Source: Gemmataceae bacterium (GTDB lineage: Bacteria > Planctomycetota > Planctomycetia > Gemmatales > Gemmataceae). From it: a stretch of DNA of 5,284 bases. The notes under the pieces were generated by a model. The model was not told the origin of the DNA and made no database searches. It saw only the letters and a list, made by a program, of their open reading frames with translations. The translations under genes were made by a program, and so were the position numbers. Numbering within the stretch: the stretch's first letter is position 1; each line of letters begins with the position of its first letter. The stretch spans positions 1-5,284 of the forward strand of contig JADLBT010000013.1 in NCBI GenBank assembly GCA_020847555.1. The letters are read 5' to 3'. This document shows positions 1 through 5,223 of this stretch, in pieces.

Positions 1-17
1 GTGTCCGCGGTTGACAT
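1..17 (-). CDS. Start of next operon gene (5' fragment)
   Basis: An ATG on the minus strand at 17-15 opens a frame reading M-S-T-A-D before the window ends. It is supported by a strong Shine-Dalgarno: GGAGG at minus-strand 27-23, inside a purine-rich GAGGGAGGAAG run, with five bases to the ATG. It lies 42 nt downstream of the stop of the solute-binding protein gene and on the same strand, so it is probably the next gene of the operon. Five codons are too few to suggest a product; whether it is a transporter component cannot be told. The call rests on the ribosome binding site and position only. Confidence 0.5.
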
Positions 18-31
18 GGCTTCCTCCCTCT

Positions 32-40
32 CGTTCCTGG
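32..40 (-). repeat. Copy of CGTTCCTGG / CCAGGAACG word
   Basis: One of four exact copies in the window (others at 4903-4911, 4949-4957 and 5160-5168), all noncoding and in the same orientation. The match with the 5160 copy extends to 12 bases (TCTCGTTCCTGG, 29-40 and 5157-5168). On the minus strand it contains GGAAC, which resembles the -35 element of many ECF sigma promoters, but here it lies only 15 nt before the start codon at 17, too close to drive that gene. Function unknown. Confidence 0.35.
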
Positions 41-44
41 GGGC

Positions 45-74
45 CGGCTGGTAAGCCGTTCACGGCTCCAGCCG
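45..74 (-). promoter_or_regulatory. Strong hairpin carrying the stop codon of the solute-binding protein gene
   Basis: A perfect 7-bp outer stem (68-74 with 45-51, CGGCTGG/CCAGCCG) encloses, after a 2-nt bulge (52-53), a perfect 5-bp inner stem (63-67 with 54-58, extended by A-T). The minus-strand tetraloop is TGAA, and its TGA is the stop codon at 62-60. No T-run follows on the minus strand (next comes a C-rich then purine-rich stretch), so it does not look like a standard intrinsic terminator. It lies 27 nt upstream of the start codon at 17. It may be a processing or stability element, or may couple termination on this gene to expression of the next. Confidence 0.5.
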
Positions 75-2558
75 CCACTCCTCGACGCGGTCGAAGATGC
101 GCAGCGGATCGAGGTGCGCCGGCCGCAGTTTCGGGTGGACGGCGACATGCGTGTCCAGCTGCCACAGCGGAATCAGCGGCATGCGCTCGTACAGGTGGGC
201 GTGGATCTCGTGCGTCAGCCGGCGCACCTCCGCGAAATGCTGCTGCCCCATCATCGTGCGGAACAGGCTCTCCAGCGCCGCGTCCCGATAGCCCAGGTAG
301 TTCGATCCACCCGGCCCCAGCGCCTCCGGCCGCGCGTCGAACAGCGGCCACAGCCAGTACGCCTCGCTCGCATGGTCGTGGTGCCAGTACGCCAGCTCGT
401 AGGCCCGCCGCCCGAGTGCGTCGGCCAGTTCCCGCTCCGGGACTGCCACCGGCTCGATGTGGACCGCCCAGCCCGCGCCCGCCCCCACCTCCCCAAGCTG
501 CCGCGCCATGTCCCGGCAGGCGTCGGCCGTCGCCGAGTCGCCCGCGGGGTACTTGAGCGTCAGCTTCACCGACGGAACCTTCGCCTTCGCCCTGTCCGCG
601 AACGTTCGGGCGCGGTCGAGGTCGAACAGGGCCGCGGGCACGCGCGGCGGCGGACAGACGGCCCACGATCCGGCCGGAAACGGGCCGTTCAGCCGGTGGT
701 GAAACTCCGGCCGCACGTCGTGGCGCAGGTCCAGCGTCGCCAGCGCCGTCACCGACCCGGTCACGCCCAGCAGGCGGTGCGCCGGCTCGCCGCCGCGGAA
801 GTGGTACGTCAGGATCCGATCGCGGTCCAGAGCGTGGGCGAAGGCGCGGCGCACGTCCTGGTCGGCCAGCGCCGGGACGGCGTGATTGATGGCCAGGAAC
901 CACACGCGGCGATTGCGCAGAGTGCGCACCTCTCCCACCCGCGCCTGCTCCAGCGCTCGCACCCCGGCCGTCGGCAGGTCGAGGAGCAGGTGCAGCGGGC
1001 GCTTTGGGTCGCGGAGGTCGCGCAGCGGGTCGGCCGGGACGTAGAAGCGGATCTCGCGGATGTACGGGCGATCGACGCCGCCGCGGCGATAATGTGGGTT
1101 GGCGGTGAAGACGGCGCAGTCCCGTCCGGTATCCGGGTCGAGGCGCCGGCCGGCGTACTGGTACGGCCCGCTGCCGACCGGCTGGCGCGCGAACGCCGGA
1201 TCGGCCGGCGATTGCAACGACCCGCTGAAGGTCCGCGGCAGCACCGCGAACGTCAGCGGCGCGAGCGGGTCGAGGGCGTCCTGACGGAAGCGGAAGTCCA
1301 GGCGGAACGGGTCGCCCTCCAGCACTGGCGGCTGGACCAGGTCGGTCCACGTCTGCGCGGCGCCGGCCTGGCGGCTGAGCAGCAGGACGGTGTCGCGCAC
1401 GTCGGCCGACGTGACGCGCTCGCCGTTCGACCACCGGGCGTGGTGGTCCAGGTAGACGCGCCGACCGCCAGGGACGACCGCCGGCAGGTCCGCCGCCAGT
1501 TGCGGGCGGTAGTGCTCCCCTGCCGCGTCGTAGCTCTCGCGCACCAGCCCCTCGAACAGCAGCGCGACGGCCTGCCGCTCGGCGTCGGTGCGCGCCGCCC
1601 CGGGCGAAAGGAACTCGGGCAGAGCGCGCACGCCGACGTACAGGACCGAGTAGGCGTGCTGCCGGCGCAGGTAATCGTCGTACAGCCCCGGCAGGCGCGG
1701 CCACGCGGTCAGCGCCTCGCGCAGGCGGGCGACGGCCTCGCGGTCGGGCAGCCCGCGCGCCGCGCGGCGGAGCGCCTCGGCCCGCCTGGTCAGCACGGCC
1801 CGGATGGCGGTCGCGCCGGGGTGGATGAGCCAGTTCACGGTCGGTGGATCGGCGAACCGGGGTTCGGTCAGAAGGTGGTCGTCGATCCACTCGATTTGTT
1901 CCCGGGCAGCCCGGTAGTCCCCGCTCAGCAGCCGCAACCCGGCGTAGCCGGTGCGCGTGCGGGCGGCTTCCGCCAGCACGGCCCAGTGGTTCGGGTAGAT
2001 CGCCAGCAGCCGATCGGCCGCGGCGACCGCCGCGTTCCACTCGCCCTCGCGGCGGGCGTCCGCCGTCACGGCGTGGAGGTGCCGGACGCGCACGTCGAGG
2101 AGCCGTTCGCGCAGTCGCGCTTCGAGGTTCGCCGACGGGGCAAGCGCTCCCAGCGGGCGTGGGCGCATGCTGCGGTGGTAGCGGAGGACGACAGCCAGCG
2201 CTCGTTCGGCCGCCTCCAGGCGCTCGGCCGGAGGCAGATCCTGCGGGGGCGCGGCGAGGAAGGCATCGATCTTGCGGAGGGCCGTCTCCTCGTAGGGCGG
2301 GCTGGCCTTCGGATCGGCGCGGGACAGGGCGCGGTACAGGGCGGCGACGGGAGCGGGAGCCTGGGCGGCGGCGCGGGCCAGGTCGTCCGGTTGGAGCAGC
2401 AGTCGGGGGGCCGGGGAGAGGGGGGAGGTGCCCCGCGCCGGGACTCGGGAGCGCGGCGGGGCAGAGGGAACTTCTTCCGGCAGGGCGAACAGAACCGGGA
2501 CGGCGACGGCCAGGACAGCGCAGCACAGACGGCAGAGACGACGGTTCGCGGTGTTCAT
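60..2558 (-). CDS. Exported ABC-type solute-binding protein (SBP_bac_5 family) with N-terminal TPR-like helical region
   Basis: The 832-residue product looks like a peptide/nickel-type (SBP_bac_5) extracytoplasmic binding protein with about 300 extra N-terminal residues. Residues 1-26 form a basic n-region (NRRLCR) and a hydrophobic core (11-26), a signal peptide or membrane anchor; the cysteines lie before the core, so there is no lipobox. Residues 90-300 are helix-rich with TPR-like segments (about 171-230 and 270-297). The binding fold starts near 303 with family hallmarks: VLYVGVRALPE, LFEGLV (334-339), ARWSNGERVTSADV (374-387), GSGPYQY (462-468), FLAINH (554-559), then DVRRAFAHALDRDRIL (568-583), and a C-terminal region with NYLGYRD (753-759) and MPLIPLW (793-799). 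Most family members are about 500-600 residues, so this is a long form. The ATG at 2558 is preceded by GGGAG with a short spacer; the frame stays open upstream but without recognisable sequence. No permease or ATPase gene is visible. The ligand cannot be predicted. Family call firm; sensor role is inference. Confidence 0.88.
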   Translation of the reverse strand: MNTANRRLCRLCCAVLAVAVPVLFALPEEVPSAPPRSRVPARGTSPLSPAPRLLLQPDDLARAAAQAPAPVAALYRALSRADPKASPPYEETALRKIDAFLAAPPQDLPPAERLEAAERALAVVLRYHRSMRPRPLGALAPSANLEARLRERLLDVRVRHLHAVTADARREGEWNAAVAAADRLLAIYPNHWAVLAEAARTRTGYAGLRLLSGDYRAAREQIEWIDDHLLTEPRFADPPTVNWLIHPGATAIRAVLTRRAEALRRAARGLPDREAVARLREALTAWPRLPGLYDDYLRRQHAYSVLYVGVRALPEFLSPGAARTDAERQAVALLFEGLVRESYDAAGEHYRPQLAADLPAVVPGGRRVYLDHHARWSNGERVTSADVRDTVLLLSRQAGAAQTWTDLVQPPVLEGDPFRLDFRFRQDALDPLAPLTFAVLPRTFSGSLQSPADPAFARQPVGSGPYQYAGRRLDPDTGRDCAVFTANPHYRRGGVDRPYIREIRFYVPADPLRDLRDPKRPLHLLLDLPTAGVRALEQARVGEVRTLRNRRVWFLAINHAVPALADQDVRRAFAHALDRDRILTYHFRGGEPAHRLLGVTGSVTALATLDLRHDVRPEFHHRLNGPFPAGSWAVCPPPRVPAALFDLDRARTFADRAKAKVPSVKLTLKYPAGDSATADACRDMARQLGEVGAGAGWAVHIEPVAVPERELADALGRRAYELAYWHHDHASEAYWLWPLFDARPEALGPGGSNYLGYRDAALESLFRTMMGQQHFAEVRRLTHEIHAHLYERMPLIPLWQLDTHVAVHPKLRPAHLDPLRIFDRVEEWRLEP

Positions 2559-2647
2559 GAGGCTCCCGCAGCCGGTGACCACCCCGGACGACGAGCCGCG
2601 CGGTCCGGGTGCTGCCATCCTACCGCGATTCGCGCCGCCTGCAAAGC

Positions 2648-2672
2648 GCCAGCGGTCGCACCGCTCGCTGGC
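2648..2672 (-). promoter_or_regulatory. Hairpin in the lipoprotein / solute-binding protein gap, possible attenuator
   Basis: The 134-nt gap 2559-2692 holds an inverted repeat about 20 nt past the lipoprotein stop. GCCAGCG (2648-2654) can pair with CGCTGGC (2666-2672). Alternatively AGCGGT (2651-2656) pairs with ACCGCT (2660-2665) around a 3-nt loop. The two foldings are mutually exclusive. On the minus strand it is followed only by GCTTTGC, a poor T-run, so a full intrinsic terminator is doubtful; partial attenuation or an RNA processing site are alternatives. No promoter is obvious in the rest of the gap. Confidence 0.3.
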
Positions 2673-2692
2673 GCGCGCGGCTGGCAACCCCG

Positions 2693-3403
2693 TCAGGGCC
2701 GCCTTCCCTTCTCGGCCTTCCTGCTCTTGCCCATATCTCCCGGGCGGAAGGGCGCCCACGGCCACGGCGGCTTGCCGGGCGGCCCCATCCTCGGCCCGCC
2801 GAAGAGGAAGGGCTTCCCCCTGCTCTTGCCCGCGCGCCAGTCCCAGATCGAGGGGAGTCCCCACGGCTTGCCCACCCCCTTCGGCTTCCCCCTGGCCAAC
2901 GAGGACTTCGCCCACCATTCGTAATGCTTGCGCGTGTGCTCCTGGAAGTGGCGGAACGCTGGCAAGAGAGGGAGCCGACACTTCGCCAGCCCTTTCTCCA
3001 GAGTTGTGCCGATCAGATGGGCCCGGGCCTGCACGCCACGCCACTGAGCCAGCCGGCGCGAATCGAGCTTCTCCGGCTCCAGCTGCTTCACGTTTCCCGC
3101 CACGCCGCGGTGGAGGAGGTGGCTCAGGTGAGTGCCCAGCCGTTCCGCTCGCGCGGCGTCCCCCTGGGCCGACGCCACCGCCACGGCCTCGGCGAAGTGG
3201 TCGGCCACCTCGTTGCAGTGGTCGGCGCGGCGGAGCGGATCCTCCTCCTCGGCCAGGCGGAGGCTGCGCGCCACGACGGTCGCGAGCAGGTCGGCCTCGG
3301 TCGGGTCGGCGTCGGCCCCGAACGGGCCGTCCTCCAGCGGGTGGAGGAGGACGGCGCAGGCCGCGAGCGAACCGAGCCACAGGGTCAGCAGCGAGGCTTT
3401 CAC
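2693..3403 (-). CDS. Predicted lipoprotein with anti-sigma-like extracytoplasmic helical domain and basic Gly/Pro/Trp tail
   Basis: A 236-residue protein of no recognised named family. The chosen GTG start (3403-3401) overlaps the anti-sigma stop as GTGA, indicating translational coupling; a longer open frame runs upstream to 3925 but there it shadows the anti-sigma gene. Residues 1-16 (start, Lys, hydrophobic stretch, then L13-A14-A15-C16) fit a short lipoprotein signal with Cys16 as the lipidated residue. Residues 34-165 are predicted helical. Residues 34-112 resemble residues 132-214 of the anti-sigma factor: D-L-L-A, L-x-L-A-E, P-x-x-R, V-A-D, then G-D and G-V fall in the same order. The last 70 residues (167-236) are low-complexity and basic, with four GKP triplets (172, 178, 196, 210) and several tryptophans. 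Role unknown; from the operon it may be an accessory or competing partner of the anti-sigma sensor domain. Reality of the gene is well supported, lipidation less so. Confidence 0.72.
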   Translation of the reverse strand: MKASLLTLWLGSLAACAVLLHPLEDGPFGADADPTEADLLATVVARSLRLAEEEDPLRRADHCNEVADHFAEAVAVASAQGDAARAERLGTHLSHLLHRGVAGNVKQLEPEKLDSRRLAQWRGVQARAHLIGTTLEKGLAKCRLPLLPAFRHFQEHTRKHYEWWAKSSLARGKPKGVGKPWGLPSIWDWRAGKSRGKPFLFGGPRMGPPGKPPWPWAPFRPGDMGKSRKAEKGRRP

Positions 3404-4215
3404 AGCGCCTTTCCCTTCAGCAAGGCGGCCAGCTGGGACCGGGCATCGCGCGCCGCACTCGCCAGTTCCTGCAACGGGGCCGCCACCTCGACGGGGCGGC
3501 CCCGGGCGACCTTTCGGGCCTCCTCCTCGGCCCGGCGCAGGCCCGCCAGCACGGGTGCCAGCACTTCCCGCCGCTCGGCGGCCGGCAGCCGCCGGGCACG
3601 CGCCACCACGCCGTCGCGGATGAGCTGGCGGTACAATTCCGCGACGACGGGCAAGGTCTGATCGCCGGCGCGGCGGACCCGCAGCGCCAGACGGAACGAT
3701 TCGGCGCGCAGATCGTCCGCCATGTCGGCCAGGATCCGCAGCCGTTCGGCCGGCGCGCACCCCTCGGCCAGCTGAAGGTGCTTTTCGACCAGGCGGGCGA
3801 GCACGTCCACCTCCGCCGTCGGACCCTCGACCCGCGGGGCCGACTCGTCCGGGTGCCGGTTCACAGACAGGAGCCACCAGCACCCGGCGGCGATCGCGAG
3901 GACCGCGGCCGCCCGGAGTATCCACGCCAGCCGGCGCGACCCCGTGGGCGCCGGCGGCGCCGACTGTGCTGCCGGATTCGCCTCACGGCTGGTCGGACCG
4001 GCCGGGTCTTGCTGGAGGCGGGCGAGCAGGGCGACCCGCGTCTCCGGCCCCATGACCGGGACCGGCGCCCGGCGGACCTCCGCGTGCAGGGACGCCAGCC
4101 GGCGCCGGTAGCGCCGGCACTTCGGGCAGGCTCTCAGGTGGTGCCTGACCTCGACCGGCGGACGCTCCGGTCCGTCGGTTTCGATCAACCAGGCGCGCGT
4201 TTGTTTACACGTCAT
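3400..4215 (-). CDS. Zinc-finger (ZAS/zf-HC2 type) transmembrane anti-sigma factor
   Basis: A 271-residue single-pass membrane protein expected to hold the adjacent ECF sigma factor inactive at the inner membrane. The cytoplasmic part carries the anti-sigma zinc motif: Cys3 and H26-x3-C30-x2-C33 (HLRACPKC), followed by a basic helix (34-50). A Pro/Ala-rich linker (71-92) leads to a transmembrane helix at about 96-117, then an extracytoplasmic helical domain (about 132-235) and an Ala-rich end. The outer domain resembles that of the lipoprotein encoded downstream, with which the gene overlaps by four bases. The ATG at 4215 gives the normal short spacing to the first Cys but has no clear Shine-Dalgarno. 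An in-frame ATT at 4248-4246 has AGGAGG (4259-4254) five bases before it and would add 11 residues; an in-frame TAG lies just beyond. I keep the ATG as the conventional start. Class is firm; the signal sensed is unknown. Confidence 0.85.
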   Translation of the reverse strand: MTCKQTRAWLIETDGPERPPVEVRHHLRACPKCRRYRRRLASLHAEVRRAPVPVMGPETRVALLARLQQDPAGPTSREANPAAQSAPPAPTGSRRLAWILRAAAVLAIAAGCWWLLSVNRHPDESAPRVEGPTAEVDVLARLVEKHLQLAEGCAPAERLRILADMADDLRAESFRLALRVRRAGDQTLPVVAELYRQLIRDGVVARARRLPAAERREVLAPVLAGLRRAEEEARKVARGRPVEVAAPLQELASAARDARSQLAALLKGKAL

Positions 4216-4331
4216 GGTGCGTACGGTCGGACCGGGGGCGCTGGAAATCCCCGCCTCCTGGTCCTAAAGTTGGTGGCTCACCAGCCGCACGCCAGCGCGC
4301 GGCCTGTAAGCCAATCCGCTGTGATGGACCG
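4216..4331 (-). promoter_or_regulatory. Sigma / anti-sigma intergenic segment with two tandem hairpins and an isolated AGGAGG
   Basis: The 116-nt gap is unusual because many sigma/anti-sigma pairs overlap or nearly touch. It contains a 7-bp stem (4284-4290 with 4297-4303, one G-U pair on the minus strand, 6-nt loop). Directly adjoining is a 5-bp stem (TGGTG 4271-4275 with CACCA 4279-4283, 3-nt loop). Downstream on the minus strand lies a perfect AGGAGG (4259-4254), 38 nt from the annotated ATG. No T-run follows the hairpins, so termination is not clear. They could tune the sigma to anti-sigma ratio, which is inference. No convincing promoter was seen. Confidence 0.3.
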
Positions 4332-4883
4332 CTAGTTCTTTCTGTCGAGGGTTCCGTCCAGGCGGCGCAGGAGCAGGCGGCGAGCCTTGAAGACGCGCCA
4401 GCGGGCCGTCTCTTCCGTCAGGTCCAGAACCTGGGCAATCTCCTGGAACGACAGCTCTTCCTGGACTCGCAGCAGGAAGGGGGCTCGGAACGTTACCGGC
4501 AGCTGGGCCAGGGCCGCCCAGATCAACATGACGGTCTCCTGGCTGAGGAGCGTTGTCACCGGGTCGGGCTCCCGGGTGGCCAGGGTTTCCGGCAGTTCCC
4601 GGCATGGGGCACCGCGCGGTCCGCGCCGGCTGTCGAGGTAACAGTTGCCGGCAATGCGGAACAGCCACGCGCGGAAATGGGTTCCGACCTGAAAGGATTT
4701 CAGGTTGGCCCACGCCTTGAGCAACACGTCCTGCGTCAGATCCTCGGCTGCGTGGGAGTTGCGAGTCATCCCGTGCAGCCAGCGGTAGAGGCGGCCCCAG
4801 TAACACCCGGTCAGGTCCGCAAACGCATCCCGGTCGCCGTCCTGAGCTCGACGAATCAGCTCCTGTTCCTGGGGATGCGACAC
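4332..4883 (-). CDS. ECF-type RNA polymerase sigma factor (sigma-70 family)
   Basis: A 183-residue protein of the usual ECF size, directing RNA polymerase to a small regulon. The sigma region 2 segment covers about 20-88: AAEDLTQDVLLKAWANL (45-61), with the acidic AEDLTQDV core-binding helix, then FRAWLFRIAGNCYLD (70-84) for the -10 recognition side. Region 4 covers about 118-173: ALAQLPVTFRAPFLLR, then LSFQEIAQVLDLTEETARWR (144-163), the helix-turn-helix that reads the -35 element, ending in FKARRLL. The start chosen is the GTG at 4883, with GAGGGG five bases before it, giving the compact N-terminus typical of the family. The open frame continues to an ATG at 5054, but those 57 residues are Pro/Gly/Arg-rich without sigma features. 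It is first in the minus-strand operon, followed by its presumed anti-sigma factor. Subgroup not assigned; target promoter unknown. Confidence 0.92.
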   Translation of the reverse strand: MSHPQEQELIRRAQDGDRDAFADLTGCYWGRLYRWLHGMTRNSHAAEDLTQDVLLKAWANLKSFQVGTHFRAWLFRIAGNCYLDSRRGPRGAPCRELPETLATREPDPVTTLLSQETVMLIWAALAQLPVTFRAPFLLRVQEELSFQEIAQVLDLTEETARWRVFKARRLLLRRLDGTLDRKN

Positions 4884-4902
4884 AGCGGCCCCTCGCCCGG
4901 GA

Positions 4903-4916
4903 CGTTCCTGGGAACG
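4903..4916. repeat. Palindrome CGTTCC-TG-GGAACG just upstream of the sigma gene
   Basis: A perfect 6-bp inverted repeat with a 2-nt spacer, ending 19 nt before the GTG start of the ECF sigma gene. Its left part is one of the four CGTTCCTGG words. It has the size and symmetry of a repressor operator, and each half contains GGAAC, resembling an ECF -35 box. On the minus strand a -10 box at the usual distance would fall on the start codon, so a promoter for the sigma gene right here is unlikely; an operator or an mRNA leader hairpin fits better. Function is inferred from symmetry alone. Confidence 0.4.
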
Positions 4917-4948
4917 ATTAGCGCATCCATTCGTTGGCGCGCCGGTGC

Positions 4949-4957
4949 CGTTCCTGG
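4949..4957 (-). repeat. Copy of CGTTCCTGG word, possible ECF-type -35 element
   Basis: On the minus strand this reads CCAGGAACG. Its GGAAC lies at 4954-4950, about 67 nt before the sigma start codon, so a promoter here would give a leader of around 40 nt. About 16 nt downstream is CGAATGG, only loosely like ECF -10 boxes. This is the best placed of the four copies for autoregulation of the sigma operon, but the -10 match is weak and the call is speculative. Confidence 0.25.
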
Positions 4958-5059
4958 CCACTCCGGCCGCACATGAGGGCGGGAACCCGAGCGAGCGGTC
5001 CTGGGGATTCTCATCAACCGGACCCGGCCGCCCCGACCGGAGCAGGTAGTGCAACGCTT

Positions 5060-5068
5060 ATCGTACCA
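5060..5068 (-). promoter_or_regulatory. Possible extended -10 promoter for the sigma operon
   Basis: The minus strand reads TGGTACGAT at 5068-5060, an extended -10 pattern (TG, one base, TACGAT; four of six bases match TATAAT). The AT-rich island 5081-5110 lies just upstream, but no -35 match is present at 16-18 nt. A transcript from here would have a leader of about 170 nt. In this GC-rich DNA the match is noticeable but could be chance. Confidence 0.2.
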
Positions 5069-5124
5069 CCGGGCAGCCGAAGAACTCATGAGAAATTCAG
5101 CAAAATTCTCGAAGCGGCTGGGCC

Positions 5125-5153
5125 GCCGGGGTGATGCGCCAACACCCCCCGGC
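5125..5153. repeat. GC-rich inverted repeat in the divergent region
   Basis: GCCGGGG (5125-5131) pairs perfectly with CCCCGGC (5147-5153), and TG/CA (5132-5133 with 5143-5144) can continue the stem after a 2-nt bulge. On the plus strand it is followed by TATTCTCGTTCC, moderately T-rich. It resembles a weak terminator for plus-strand transcription, yet no plus-strand gene ends before it. It might shield the right-hand gene from read-through or be part of an insertion-sequence end. Confidence 0.3.
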
Positions 5154-5159
5154 TATTCT

Positions 5160-5168
5160 CGTTCCTGG
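5160..5168 (-). repeat. Copy of CGTTCCTGG word near the right-hand gene
   Basis: An exact copy of the 9-mer, sharing 12 bases (5157-5168) with the copy at 29-40 at the far left of the window. On the minus strand GGAAC is followed at 16 nt by TGTTGG, which does not match an ECF -10 box. It is 55 nt upstream of the plus-strand start at 5224. Role unknown. Confidence 0.3.
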
Positions 5169-5223
5169 TTGCGCGGCAATAGACTCGCTGCACAATAGAA
5201 CGTCCAGGCAGTAGGATGGCAGG

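Larger units (their letters stand above)
4884..5223. other. 340-nt divergent intergenic region, no gene seen
   Basis: This region separates the minus-strand sigma operon from the plus-strand gene at 5224. No convincing protein gene or structural RNA was seen. It contains a 14-nt palindrome (4903-4916), three of the four CGTTCCTGG words, an AT-rich island (about 5081-5110) with the palindrome CTCATGAG and an imperfect inverted repeat GAGAA/TTCTC (5090-5110). It also has a GC-rich hairpin (5125-5153) and a direct repeat CAATAGA (5177-5183 and 5193-5199). If the right-hand gene is a transposase, one end of an insertion sequence must lie somewhere in here; I could not place it because the other end is outside the window. 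Confidence 0.6.

Noticed and set aside
2519..2535. Cysteines near the N-terminus of the solute-binding protein as a lipobox
   Set aside because: They precede the hydrophobic core rather than follow it, so they cannot be the lipidation site.
114..2924. Long plus-strand open frame of 936 codons
   Set aside because: It lies opposite the well-supported solute-binding protein gene; its product is Arg/Gln/Val-rich with no family features. High-GC DNA commonly keeps the antisense frame open.
2559..3380. Upstream extension of the solute-binding protein to 1106 residues
   Set aside because: The added residues are low-complexity and antisense-like in composition, and overlap the lipoprotein gene in another frame; the ATG at 2558 begins a proper export signal with a GGGAG ribosome binding site.
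3404..3925. Upstream extension of the lipoprotein frame to 410 residues
   Set aside because: It overlaps the anti-sigma gene out of frame with Arg/Gly/Pro-rich sequence; the GTG at 3403 gives a GTGA overlap and a lipoprotein signal.
2428..4335. Plus-strand open frame of 635 codons across the lipoprotein and anti-sigma genes
   Set aside because: Pro/Arg/Gly-rich translation without domains, opposite two genes with clear protein features, and spanning intergenic gaps.
4264..4806. Minus-strand 180-codon frame overlapping the sigma gene
   Set aside because: Out-of-frame shadow of the sigma gene; Pro/Arg-rich and without family signal.
4884..5054. Extension of the sigma factor to an ATG at 5054
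   Set aside because: The 57 extra residues lack sigma features; the GTG at 4883 with GAGGGG gives the normal ECF N-terminus.
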